Positions 1 to 7,981 of a DNA stretch of 18,841 nucleotides are shown piece by piece. Below the pieces are notes generated by a model. That model worked only from the letters and a program-made list of their open reading frames with translations, searched no databases and was not told where the DNA came from. Each line of letters begins with the position of its first letter. Position 1 is the first letter of the stretch. The DNA comes from an uncultured Alphaproteobacteria bacterium (GTDB taxonomy: Bacteria; Pseudomonadota; Alphaproteobacteria; Rhizobiales; Pleomorphomonadaceae). The position numbers and the translations under genes are program-made. The stretch spans positions 1 through 18,841 of the forward strand of contig CALCDT010000245.1 of assembly GCA_937900425.1 (NCBI GenBank), in the 5' to 3' direction.

Positions 1-1328
1 GGGGCATCTCGCGCCAGCGCTACTGGGGCTGCCCGATCCCGATCATCCACTGCGAGGCCTGCGGCGTCGTGCCGGTGCCGAAGGCCGATCTTCCGGTCGC
101 CCTGCCCGACGACGTCGACTTCGACCGGCCCGGCAACCCGCTCGACCGCCATCCGACGTGGACGTCGGTCGCCTGTCCGTCCTGCGGCGCGCCGGCCCGC
201 CGCGAGACCGACACCATGGATACCTTCGTCGACAGTTCCTGGTACTTCGCCCGCTTCACCGCGCCCTGGGCCGACGATCCGACCGAGCCGGCCGCCGCCA
301 ACGGCTGGCTGCCGGTCGACCAGTATATCGGCGGCATCGAGCACGCCATCCTGCATCTGCTCTACTCGCGCTTCTTCACCCGCGCGATGAAGGTGGCCGG
401 TCATCTCGACATCGACGAGCCGTTCAAGGGCCTGTTCACCCAGGGCATGGTGATCCACGAGACCTATCGCGACACCGCCGGCGGCTGGGTGTCGCCGGCC
501 GACGTCGTCATCGAGGTCGGCGACAACGGGCGCCGCGCCTTCCACGCCACCACCGGCGAGGAGATCGCCATCGGTGCCGTCGAGAAGATGTCGAAGTCGA
601 AGAAGAACACGGTCGACCCGACCGAGATCATCGAAAGCTTCGGCGCCGACACCGCCCGCTGGTTCATGCTGTCCGACAGCCCGCCCGAGCGCGACGTCGA
701 GTGGACCGACCAGGGCGCCCAGGGCGCCGCGCGCTTCCTGCACCGGGTCCACCGCCTCGTCGGCGAGGCCGCCGATCTGCTACCCCTGCCCGGCACCCCG
801 GTTCCCGCCGAGGGCCTCGGCTCCGGCCTCGCCCTGCGCAAGGCCGCACACCGGGCGCTGGCCGCCGTCGGCGAGGCGATCGAGACGCTGCGCTTCAACG
901 TCGCCCTCGCCAAGATCTACGAGCTGGTCAACAGCCTCGGGTCCGCCGTCGCCAACGACCGCGCCGGGCTTGCGGCGCCCGCCGACGCGGCCGCGCTGCG
1001 CGAGGCGCTCGAGATCCTCGTCGCGCTGATGGCGCCGATGACGCCGCATCTCGCCGAAGAGTGCTGGTCGATGCTCGGCCACGATGTCATGCTGGCGCAG
1101 AGCCCGTGGCCGGAGCTGGTGCCGGCGCTGCTGGTCGAGGACGAGATCACCCTGCCGGTCCAGATCAACGGCAAGAAGCGCGCCGACGTCACCGTCGCCC
1201 GCGACGCCGACGCCGCAACCGTCGAGGCGGCCGCGCTCGCCCTCGAGGCCGTGCAGCGGGCGCTCGACGGCAAGCCGCCGAAAAAGGTCATCGTCGTCGC
1301 CGGAAGGATCGTCAATGTCGTCGCCTGA
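1..1328 (+). CDS. leuS: Leucine--tRNA ligase, C-terminal half (5' end outside window)
   Basis: Class I aminoacyl-tRNA synthetase that charges tRNA-Leu in the cytoplasm. The reading frame is open from base 3, beginning inside the gene at ISRQRYWGCPIP, a conserved LeuRS segment, so roughly the first half of the protein (about 430 of about 870 residues) is missing. What follows is typical: ETDTMDTFVDSSWYF, then the KMSKS ATP-binding loop at bases 585-599 (EKMSKSKKN), the DTARWFMLSDSPP block, the anticodon-binding helical domain, and the C-terminal domain ending KKVIVVAGRIVNVVA. The stop is TGA at 1326-1328. It overlaps the start of lptE by 14 bp, which points to one transcript with lptE and holA. 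Identity is secure; only the upstream part is unseen. Confidence 0.97.
   Translation, partial: GISRQRYWGCPIPIIHCEACGVVPVPKADLPVALPDDVDFDRPGNPLDRHPTWTSVACPSCGAPARRETDTMDTFVDSSWYFARFTAPWADDPTEPAAANGWLPVDQYIGGIEHAILHLLYSRFFTRAMKVAGHLDIDEPFKGLFTQGMVIHETYRDTAGGWVSPADVVIEVGDNGRRAFHATTGEEIAIGAVEKMSKSKKNTVDPTEIIESFGADTARWFMLSDSPPERDVEWTDQGAQGAARFLHRVHRLVGEAADLLPLPGTPVPAEGLGSGLALRKAAHRALAAVGEAIETLRFNVALAKIYELVNSLGSAVANDRAGLAAPADAAALREALEILVALMAPMTPHLAEECWSMLGHDVMLAQSPWPELVPALLVEDEITLPVQINGKKRADVTVARDADAATVEAAALALEAVQRALDGKPPKKVIVVAGRIVNVVA
1302..1308 (+). promoter_or_regulatory. Ribosome binding site fixing the lptE start inside leuS
   Basis: GGAAGGA lies 6 nt before the ATG at 1315, inside the last codons of leuS. 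It supports the ATG at 1315 over starts further upstream in the same frame, which would be buried in leuS. Confidence 0.65.
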
Positions 1329-1869
1329 GAAAGGTCCGACCCGTCGCGTCGTGCTCGCCGGCCTCGGCCTCGCCGCGCTCGCCGCCACCCTCGCCGGCTG
1401 CCAGGTCCGCCCGCTCTACGCCGATCGCGCCGGGGCCGGGCCCGAGGTGACGAAGGAGCTCGCGGCGGTCGCCATCAAATTCGACGAGCCGCGCGACAAC
1501 GACGACCGTCGCCGGCTCCAGGCCCTGCGCAACGACCTGATCTTCGCCTTCACCGGCGGCGGCGGCGCCCCGGAGCCGCGCTACGAGCTACGGCTGTTCC
1601 TGTCGACGCGCTCGGCCGAACTCGGCATCGAGCAGTATCAGGACGTTCCGGCGGCCCGCATGATCGCCATCACCGCGACCTTCACGCTGACGGATCTGAC
1701 GACGCGCTCGGTGGTGATGAGCGGCACCAGCTTTGCCAACGCCTCCTACGATTTCTCGTCCCAACGCTTCGCCAACATCCGCGCCGAACGCGACGCGGAG
1801 AACCGCGCGGTCGACACCCTCGCCCGCAACATCCAGGCCCGCGTCGCCACGGCGCTGGCGACGCGCTGA
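1315..1869 (+). CDS. lptE: LPS-assembly lipoprotein LptE
   Basis: 184-residue outer-membrane lipoprotein that, by family, partners LptD in placing lipopolysaccharide in the outer leaflet. The N-terminus reads MSSPEKGPTRRVVLAG, a basic n-region followed by a hydrophobic stretch and the lipobox LAGC, with the acylated cysteine at residue 29 (signal peptidase II type). The segment right after it, CQVRPLYA, resembles the C-x-(F/V)-(R/Q)-P-L-Y start of mature LptE. Position between leuS and holA is the usual one for LptE in proteobacteria. The frame is open far upstream, but the lipobox position and a good ribosome binding site select ATG 1315. The gene overlaps leuS by 14 bp and ends 12 bp before holA. 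The sequence beyond the lipobox is divergent, as is normal in this family, so the call rests on lipobox, length and context. Confidence 0.85.
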   Translation: MSSPEKGPTRRVVLAGLGLAALAATLAGCQVRPLYADRAGAGPEVTKELAAVAIKFDEPRDNDDRRRLQALRNDLIFAFTGGGGAPEPRYELRLFLSTRSAELGIEQYQDVPAARMIAITATFTLTDLTTRSVVMSGTSFANASYDFSSQRFANIRAERDAENRAVDTLARNIQARVATALATR

Positions 1870-1881
1870 GGAGGCCGGCCG

Positions 1882-2907
1882 ATGGCCGCGCCCACCGGAA
1901 AGGACCTCGATCGGCTGCTGCGCGACCCGCCGTCGTCCTTCGTCTTCTTCCTCGTTCACGGCTCCGACGCCGGCCTCGTTTCCGAGCGTGTCGCTGCTCT
2001 CACCGCCCACCGTGCCGATCCCGCCGATCCGCTTTCGGTGCTGCGGTTCGAAACCTCGGCCCTCGTCGCCGAGCCCACGAAGCTCGCCGACGAAGCCTAC
2101 GCCGTCTCGATGTTCGGCGGCCGCCGCGTCATCCTGCTGCGCGACAGCGGCGGGCGCTACAACGCGGTGCCGATCCTCGCCGCCCTGATGAAGGTGCCCC
2201 CCTCCGAGACCACCGTCGTCGTCGAGGCCGGCGAGCTCAAGAAGACGGCCGCCCTGCGCAAGCTGTTCGAGAACGACGCGAAGGCCTGCGCGATCGCCTG
2301 CTATTCCGACGACGCCGGCGCCGTGCGCCGGCTGATCGAGGCCGAGGTCGGCGCCAGCGGCTTGCGCATTCGTCCGGAAGCCCGCGACATGCTGATCGCC
2401 CAGCTCGGCGGCGACCGGCTGGCGAGCCGCGGCGAGATCGTCAAGCTCTGCCTTTACGCCCACGGCAAGGGCGAGATCACCGAGGAGGATGTCGCCGCCG
2501 TCACCGGCGACGCCGCCGCCGTCGACTTCGACGAAATCGTCGACGCCGCCACCCTCGGCGACGTCGCCGCCCTGACCCGGTCGCTCGGCCGAGCCGAGGG
2601 CGACGGGCTGCGGGCGGACGTCGTCGCCGGCGCCCTGCTGCGCCATCTGCACATGCTCGACGTCGCCCGCGCCGACGTCGACGCCGGCAAGCGGCCGGCC
2701 GAAGCCGTCGCGGCGGTGCGCCCGCCGGTGTTCTTCAAGCGCACCGACGCGGTCGCGCGGATGCTGACGATCTGGACGGCCCCGCGCCTCGTCCGCGCCA
2801 TCGAGATCGCCGGACGCACAGTGCGCGACTGCCGGCTGGAACCTGCGCTGGCCTGGCCGATCCTGTCGCAGACGCTGTTCACGCTCGCCCGCGCGGCGAA
2901 ACGGTGA
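1882..2907 (+). CDS. holA: DNA polymerase III subunit delta
   Basis: 341-residue clamp-loader subunit that opens the beta sliding clamp in the replisome. The N-terminal segment FVFFLVHGSDAGLVSER matches the degenerate P-loop region of HolA (F-x-G-x-D-x-x-L-x-x-E). It is followed by an AAA+-like body (FGGRRVILLRDSG; TTVVVEAGELKKTAALRKLFE; CAIACYSDDAGAVRRLIEAE), the LAQLGGDRLASRGEIVKLCLY block (family pattern L-x-x-D-x-x-x-x-x-x-E-x-x-K-L) and a C-terminal helical domain (VVAGALLRHLHML). Length is normal. An AGGAGG ribosome binding site at 1869-1874 sits 7 nt before ATG 1882. It is the last gene of the leuS-lptE-holA unit and faces parB. Confidence 0.93.
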   Translation: MAAPTGKDLDRLLRDPPSSFVFFLVHGSDAGLVSERVAALTAHRADPADPLSVLRFETSALVAEPTKLADEAYAVSMFGGRRVILLRDSGGRYNAVPILAALMKVPPSETTVVVEAGELKKTAALRKLFENDAKACAIACYSDDAGAVRRLIEAEVGASGLRIRPEARDMLIAQLGGDRLASRGEIVKLCLYAHGKGEITEEDVAAVTGDAAAVDFDEIVDAATLGDVAALTRSLGRAEGDGLRADVVAGALLRHLHMLDVARADVDAGKRPAEAVAAVRPPVFFKRTDAVARMLTIWTAPRLVRAIEIAGRTVRDCRLEPALAWPILSQTLFTLARAAKR

Positions 2908-2993
2908 AGCCGGTTTCGTTTCGGACCTGAATCTGTCACGAGGCCTGGCGCCGCCGCCGACCGCCGACAGCGATAGCTCGGCGACCGATCGAA

Positions 2994-3027
2994 CCGATTT
3001 GGTTCGAAGCCGAATCGGAGGCGATTC
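2994..3027 (+). other. Two overlapping, mutually exclusive hairpins in the 3' region of holA
   Basis: Hairpin A pairs 2994-3002 with 3010-3018 (9 bp including one G-U pair, 7-nt loop TTCGAAG). Hairpin B pairs GAATCG at 3012-3017 with CGATTC at 3022-3027 (6 bp, loop GAGG). They share 3012-3018 and cannot form together. Both contain GANTC. The gap between holA and parB has no convincing ORF. The pairings are read directly; any function is inference. Confidence 0.5.
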
Positions 3028-3056
3028 TCGAACGCCGTTTCGCGTCCGAATCGAAA

Positions 3057-3088
3057 AGGGCGCCGCTGATCCGGCGCCCTCGGTTTTT
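3057..3088. terminator. Bidirectional intrinsic terminator between holA and parB
   Basis: AGGGCGCC at 3057-3064 pairs with GGCGCCCT at 3073-3080 around an 8-nt loop. Five T follow on the + strand (3084-3088), and four A (3054-3057) precede or join the stem, giving a T run on the - strand. It is well placed to end both the leuS-lptE-holA transcript and the convergent parA-parB transcript. Confidence 0.8.
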
Positions 3089-3133
3089 CACCGTGTTCCT
3101 GTCGCGTCCACCGCGGGACCAGCCTGCCCGCCT

Positions 3134-4018
3134 TCAAGCCCCGCCGAGCTTGCGGACGACGTGATCGAGCTGGTCGAGCGACTTGTAGCGCAGCCGGATC
3201 TCGCCGGAGCCGTTCGGTCTGTGGGCGATTTCGACCTCGAGGCCGAGCAGCTCCGCGAGCTGACGCTCCAGCGCCCGGGTGTCGGCGTCCTTTTCCGGCT
3301 TCGTCTTCGCGGCCTTGGGCGGGCGTTCGGACGCCTGCTGCGCAAGCGCCTCGGCGGAGCGGACGGAGAGGCCCTCCTCGACGATCTTGCGGGCGAGCCC
3401 GGTCGGGTCCGGCGCCGTGATCAGGGCGCGGGCGTGGCCGGCGGTCAGCTGGCCGTCGTTGATATAGGCCTTGACCGGCTCGGGCAGCTTGAGCAGCCGC
3501 AGGGTGTTGGCGACATGGCTGCGGCTCTTGGAGATGACCCCGGCGAGGTCGGCCTGGGAATACTGGAACTCCTCGATCAGCTGCTCGTAGCCCATCGCCT
3601 CTTCCAGCGGGTTGAGGTCCTGCCGCTGGACGTTCTCGATGATGGCGATTTCCATCGCCTCGCGGTCGCTGACCTCCTGGATCACCACCGGGATGTCGTG
3701 GACCCCGGCCCGCTGGGCCGCGCGCCAGCGCCGCTCGCCGGCGATGAGTTCGTAGGAACCGGGCGCGCCCGGTGCGGCCCGCACCAGCACCGGCTGGATC
3801 ACCCCGTGGCTGCGGATCGAGGCGGTGAGGTCTTCCAGCTCGTCCTCGCGGAAGATCCGGCGCGGGTTCTTCGGGTTCGGGCGGATCAGGTCGAGGGCGA
3901 CCTTGCGGGTGCCGCGCGCCCGCTCCACCACCTCGAACTCGTTGCCCGCGTCGCCGATCAGCGCCGCGAGGCCCCGACCGAGCCGCCTGCGCCCGCCGTT
4001 GTCGTCCGTCATCGCCAT
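3134..4018 (-). CDS. parB: Chromosome partitioning protein ParB (parS-binding CTPase)
   Basis: 294 residues. ParB binds parS, spreads as a CTP-dependent clamp and is moved by ParA to segregate the origin region. The N-terminal GRRRLGRGLAALIG (about 9-22) is the ParA-interaction motif. The CTP-binding boxes are visible as GERRWRA (94-100) and ENVQRQDL (128-135), followed by the helix-turn-helix YSQADLAGVISKSRSHVANTLRLLKLP (about 153-179) and a C-terminal dimerisation domain ending VVRKLGGA. ATG 4018 is chosen because GGAG lies 7 nt upstream; the longer frame would start at a TTG (4036), and ATG 4012 is a lesser alternative. It lies 153 bp downstream of parA and shares its strand. Its target sites appear at 7862 and 7947. 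Confidence 0.96.
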   Translation of the reverse strand: MAMTDDNGGRRRLGRGLAALIGDAGNEFEVVERARGTRKVALDLIRPNPKNPRRIFREDELEDLTASIRSHGVIQPVLVRAAPGAPGSYELIAGERRWRAAQRAGVHDIPVVIQEVSDREAMEIAIIENVQRQDLNPLEEAMGYEQLIEEFQYSQADLAGVISKSRSHVANTLRLLKLPEPVKAYINDGQLTAGHARALITAPDPTGLARKIVEEGLSVRSAEALAQQASERPPKAAKTKPEKDADTRALERQLAELLGLEVEIAHRPNGSGEIRLRYKSLDQLDHVVRKLGGA

Positions 4019-4171
4019 GGGTCTTCTCCGCCGCAATCTGCTCGCCGCCCGGCCTCCCGGAAGGCACCCGTCTCATCTCGCCGGACGGCGGCGAGCGGCC
4101 CCGTCGCCCCCGTCCCGCTCACATCGCCCGTCGCGCCCCGGCCCATGTCGGCCGATAGCCACCGGCTCCGT

Positions 4172-5005
<834 letters not shown>

Positions 5006-5068
5006 GGAAGCCTCTCGTTGGAATCCCTGCACCGGCCAGACACCCACGGTGCCTCGCCGGACCCTGCG

Positions 5069-5779
5069 CTATCCCTTGAAGACGACGTTGCGAAGAAGGA
5101 CGATGCGGCCACCCGCATCGGTCTTGCTTTGCAGTTCTACCAGATCGAAGCCCCAAGATTGAGTGGCTTCGGCGCGCTCGGACGCAAAATCTTGTCCTTT
5201 GTGGAAAACGCCGACCGCTCCGCGGCGGAGCACCGGCGCGGCGAGTTCCAGAAGCCCGGCGAGCGGGGCGAGGGCCCGGGCCGACACCGCCTCGATCCTC
5301 CCGCTCTCCGCCAGTCGTTCCGCCGCCGATTCGATCCGTTCGGCGTGGATCGTCGCCGGCAGGCCGAGTTCGCGGACGACGGTGCGCAGGAAGGCGGCCT
5401 TGCGGCCGTTGCTCTCGACGAGGTCGACGTGGGCCCCCGGCATATCGGCGAGCAGGATCGCGGTGACGAGACCGGGCAGGCCGGCGCCCGAGCCGATGTC
5501 GAGCCATCGCCGCGCTTCGGGCAGCGCCGCCTGCGCCTGCGCGCTGTCGGCGACGTGCCGGCTCCAGATCACGTCGAGCGTTCCCGGAGAGACAAGGTTC
5601 TTGGCGCTCTGCCATTTCTTCAGGAGGTCGACATAGGCCGTGAGTCGCGAGACCGCCGTGGGCGAGGGCGCGACGATGCCGGCGAGCGCCTGCGGATCTT
5701 CGGCCATCGCACCGTCGCCGTCGCGGCCCCTCGACAGGGTCCGCTCGTTCTTCGGGGCCTGGCGCGGGCGCTCCATCAT
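5069..5779 (-). CDS. rsmG: 16S rRNA (guanine527-N7)-methyltransferase RsmG
   Basis: S-adenosylmethionine-dependent methyltransferase for G527 in the 530 loop of 16S rRNA; loss gives low-level streptomycin resistance in other bacteria. The SAM-binding motif I is WLDIGSGAGLPGLV (about 92-105). LLKKWQSAKNLVSP (52-65) and WSRHVADS (72-79) are family signatures. With the start at 5779 the protein is 236 residues, longer than the usual 205-215. The extra N-terminus (MMERPRQAPKNERTLSRGRDGDGA) could be real, or translation could begin at ATG 5707 (212 residues). I keep 5779 because its ATG overlaps the mnmG stop as ATGA, the usual sign of translational coupling. The SD-like GGGGG just upstream is weak. 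Confidence 0.93.
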   Translation of the reverse strand: MMERPRQAPKNERTLSRGRDGDGAMAEDPQALAGIVAPSPTAVSRLTAYVDLLKKWQSAKNLVSPGTLDVIWSRHVADSAQAQAALPEARRWLDIGSGAGLPGLVTAILLADMPGAHVDLVESNGRKAAFLRTVVRELGLPATIHAERIESAAERLAESGRIEAVSARALAPLAGLLELAAPVLRRGAVGVFHKGQDFASERAEATQSWGFDLVELQSKTDAGGRIVLLRNVVFKG

Positions 5780-7713
5780 GCGGCCCCCTTTGCGTCCGAT
5801 GCGGCTTGCGCGGCGCCATCAACTGCGGCGCGATCGACCGTCGCGGCGGCCTCCATCGCGCGACGGCCGCGCCGCACGTGCGACAGCAGCAGGCTCAGTG
5901 CCGTCGGGGTCATCCCGTCGATGCGCCCGGCCTGGCCGAGCGTGCCGGGCCGAACCGCTTCGAGCTTCTGTCGCGCCTCGTTCGAAAGACCGGTGATCGC
6001 GCCATAGTCGAGGTCGGGATCGAGCGTCAGGCTCTCGTCCTTGCGGAAGGCGGCGATATCCGCCTGCTGACGGTCGAGATAGACGGAATAGAGCGCCTCG
6101 GTCTCGATCTGCTCGGCGGTCCGCGGCGCAAGCCCGGCGAGCTCCGGCCAGATCTCGGCGAGCCGGGCGAGATCGATCTCCGGATGCGACAGGAGGTCAT
6201 AGGCAGTCCGGCGGATGCCGTCGCGGTTGAGGGCGAGGCCGTGCCGGCCCGCCTCGCTCGGCGTCAGCGTCAGGTCGGCGAGCAGCGTCCGCGCCCGGTC
6301 GAGGGCCGCCATGTCCGCGGCGAAGGCCTCGGCGCGCTGGCGCCCGACGAGCCCGAGCGAGAGGCCGAGACCGGTGAGTCGCTGGTCGGCGTTGTCGGCC
6401 CGCAGCGACAGCCGGTATTCGGCCCGCGAGGTGAACATCCGATAGGGCTCGCTGACGCCGCGGGTGACGAGATCGTCGACCATGACGCCGAGGTAGGCGG
6501 TGGAGCGGTCGATCACCACCGGGTCGCCGCCGCCGGCGCGTCTGGCGGCGTTGAGACCGGCGAGCAGCCCCTGCGCCGCCGCCTCCTCGTAGCCGGTGGT
6601 GCCGTTGATCTGTCCGGCGAGGAACAGGCCGGCGAGCGCCTTGGTCTCCAGACCGGCGGTGAGTTCACGCGGGTCGACATGGTCGTATTCGATCGCATAG
6701 CCCGGCTGGGTCATCCGGACCTTTTCGAGGCCGGGAATGGTGGCGAGCAGGGCGCGCTGGGCATCCTCCGGCAGCGAGGTCGAGATGCCGTTGGGATAGA
6801 CCGTCGGGTCGTCGAGCCCTTCCGGCTCGAGAAAGATCTGATGGCCGTCGCGATCGCCGAAGCGGACGATCTTGTCCTCGATCGAAGGGCAGTAGCGCGG
6901 TCCGCGGCTCTCGATCCGGCCGGAATACATCGCCGAACGGGACAGGTTCTCGCGGATCACCCGGTGGGTCGCCGCGGTGGTGCGGGTGATCGCACAGTCG
7001 ATCTGGGGCGTCGTGATCGCGGTGGTGAGGGTCGAGAACGGCGTCGGCGGCTCGTCACCGGGCTGCATTTCGAGCGCCGCCCAGTCGATGGTGCGGCCGT
7101 CGAGCCGTGGCGGCGTGCCGGTCTTGAGCCGGCCGAGCCCGAGCCCGAGCCGGGACAGCGAGCCCGAAAGGCCGAGCGCGGGCGCTTCGCCGACCCGGCC
7201 GGCCGGCACCGTGCGCTCGCCGATGTGGATGAGGCCGCGCAGGAAGGTGCCGGTGGTCAGCACCGCGGCCCCGGTGACGAGGCGCCGCCCGTCGGCGAGG
7301 CGCACCGCCGTCAGCCTGCCGGCCGCGATCTCGAGATCGTCGGCTTCGGCCTCGATCACCGACAGCCCGGCGGTCTCGCAGATGGCCGTCTGCATCGCCC
7401 GGCGATAGAGCGCCCGGTCAGCCTGGGCACGCGGCCCGCGGACGGCCGGGCCCTTGCGCCGGTTGAGCAGTCGGAACTGGATGCCGGCGCGGTCGGCGAC
7501 CCGGCCCATCAGGCCGTCGAGCGCATCGACCTCGCGGACGAGATGCCCCTTGCCAAGCCCGCCGATCGCCGGATTGCAGGACATCACGCCGATGGTGTCG
7601 AAGCGGTGGGTGACGAGGGCGGTGCGGGCACCGGCGCGGGCCGCGGCGGCCGCCGCTTCGCAGCCGGCATGTCCGCCGCCGATCACCACGACGTCGTAAC
7701 GAAGGTCGGTCAT
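5776..7713 (-). CDS. mnmG: tRNA uridine-5-carboxymethylaminomethyl modification enzyme MnmG (GidA)
   Basis: 645-residue FAD enzyme that with MnmE adds carboxymethylaminomethyl (or aminomethyl) to U34 of tRNAs reading NNA/NNG codons. The FAD dinucleotide fold is VVVIGGGHAGCEAA (8-21, GxGxxG). SCNPAIGGLGKGHLVRE (45-61) carries the conserved Cys46, and YCPSIEDKIVRF carries Cys275, equivalent to the essential cysteine near 277 in E. coli. The C-terminal helical domain that contacts tRNA and MnmE ends with LSLLLSHVRRGRRA. ATG 7713 (MTDLRYDVVVIGGG) is chosen by family alignment; the frame is open 52 codons further but runs through the promoter and up to parS. It starts the mnmG-rsmG-parA-parB unit. 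Confidence 0.97.
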   Translation of the reverse strand: MTDLRYDVVVIGGGHAGCEAAAAAARAGARTALVTHRFDTIGVMSCNPAIGGLGKGHLVREVDALDGLMGRVADRAGIQFRLLNRRKGPAVRGPRAQADRALYRRAMQTAICETAGLSVIEAEADDLEIAAGRLTAVRLADGRRLVTGAAVLTTGTFLRGLIHIGERTVPAGRVGEAPALGLSGSLSRLGLGLGRLKTGTPPRLDGRTIDWAALEMQPGDEPPTPFSTLTTAITTPQIDCAITRTTAATHRVIRENLSRSAMYSGRIESRGPRYCPSIEDKIVRFGDRDGHQIFLEPEGLDDPTVYPNGISTSLPEDAQRALLATIPGLEKVRMTQPGYAIEYDHVDPRELTAGLETKALAGLFLAGQINGTTGYEEAAAQGLLAGLNAARRAGGGDPVVIDRSTAYLGVMVDDLVTRGVSEPYRMFTSRAEYRLSLRADNADQRLTGLGLSLGLVGRQRAEAFAADMAALDRARTLLADLTLTPSEAGRHGLALNRDGIRRTAYDLLSHPEIDLARLAEIWPELAGLAPRTAEQIETEALYSVYLDRQQADIAAFRKDESLTLDPDLDYGAITGLSNEARQKLEAVRPGTLGQAGRIDGMTPTALSLLLSHVRRGRRAMEAAATVDRAAVDGAAQAASDAKGAA

Positions 7714-7776
7714 CGGATCGTCTGGAGCTTTCTCAGGCGGATCGGCGGCGGCTGCCGCGAACCCGCGAATTCCGCG

Positions 7777-7805
7777 CTTGTAGCGGAATCCCGGCGGACG
7801 GTCAA
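7777..7805 (-). promoter_or_regulatory. Sigma70-type promoter for mnmG
   Basis: On the - strand, TTGACC (7805-7800; 5/6 to TTGACA) and TACAAG (7782-7777; 4/6 to TATAAT) are separated by exactly 17 nt. The predicted start near 7770 gives a leader of about 57 nt to ATG 7713. A GANTC site (7786-7790) lies within the spacer. Confidence 0.6.
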
Positions 7806-7861
7806 AATGCCGGAGAATTTTCCCGCAGTTCAGGACATCGATGCGGTTCGGAATCGATCCC

Positions 7862-7877
7862 TGTTTCACGTGAAACG
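7862..7877. other. parS: parS centromere site 1
   Basis: TGTTTCACGTGAAACG matches the near-universal parS consensus TGTTNCACGTGAAACA at 15 of 16 positions, including the full palindromic core GTTTCACGTGAAAC. It lies in the mnmE-mnmG gap close to parAB and about 7 kb from the putative origin, as expected for a primary ParB loading site. Confidence 0.93.
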
Positions 7878-7907
7878 TTTCGGGTTCGAATCAAGTGGTT
7901 CGAACTC

Positions 7908-7938
7908 CTGTCCACAACGCATCCACCTGCCTTCCACA
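7908..7938 (+). repeat. Three TCCAC-containing 9-mers at exact 11-bp spacing (DnaA-box-like)
   Basis: CTGTCCACA (7908-7916), GCATCCACC (7919-7927) and CCTTCCACA (7930-7938) match TTATCCACA at 7, 6 and 6 of 9 positions. All have one orientation and start 11 bp apart, on one helix face. They lie between the two parS sites. The repetition is read directly; DnaA binding is inferred and uncertain. Confidence 0.45.
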
Positions 7939-7949
7939 GGATATCCTGT
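7936..7949. promoter_or_regulatory. 14-bp perfect palindrome touching parS site 2 (possible operator)
   Basis: ACAGGATATCCTGT reads identically on both strands. It overlaps the last TCCACA motif on one side and the first three bases of parS site 2 on the other. No known operator is recognised; it could bind a dimeric protein or be chance. Confidence 0.4.
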
Positions 7950-7962
7950 TTCACGTGAATCC
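7947..7962. other. parS: parS centromere site 2 (imperfect right arm)
   Basis: TGTTTCACGTGAATCC matches the parS consensus at 14 of 16 positions. The core TTTCACGTGAA is intact, but the right arm has T for A and C for A. The T change creates a GAATC (GANTC) methylation site at 7957-7961. It is 85 bp from site 1. Confidence 0.8.
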
Positions 7963-7981
7963 GTCGAGGCCCGTCACACCC

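Noticed and set aside
4077..4095. Hairpin between parA and parB as a terminator
   Set aside because: A 6-bp stem without a T run; more likely an incidental GC-rich fold or mild mRNA structure.
7714..7869. 52-codon N-terminal extension of mnmG
   Set aside because: MnmG proteins begin just before the FAD motif, and the extension would place coding sequence over the promoter and parS site 1.
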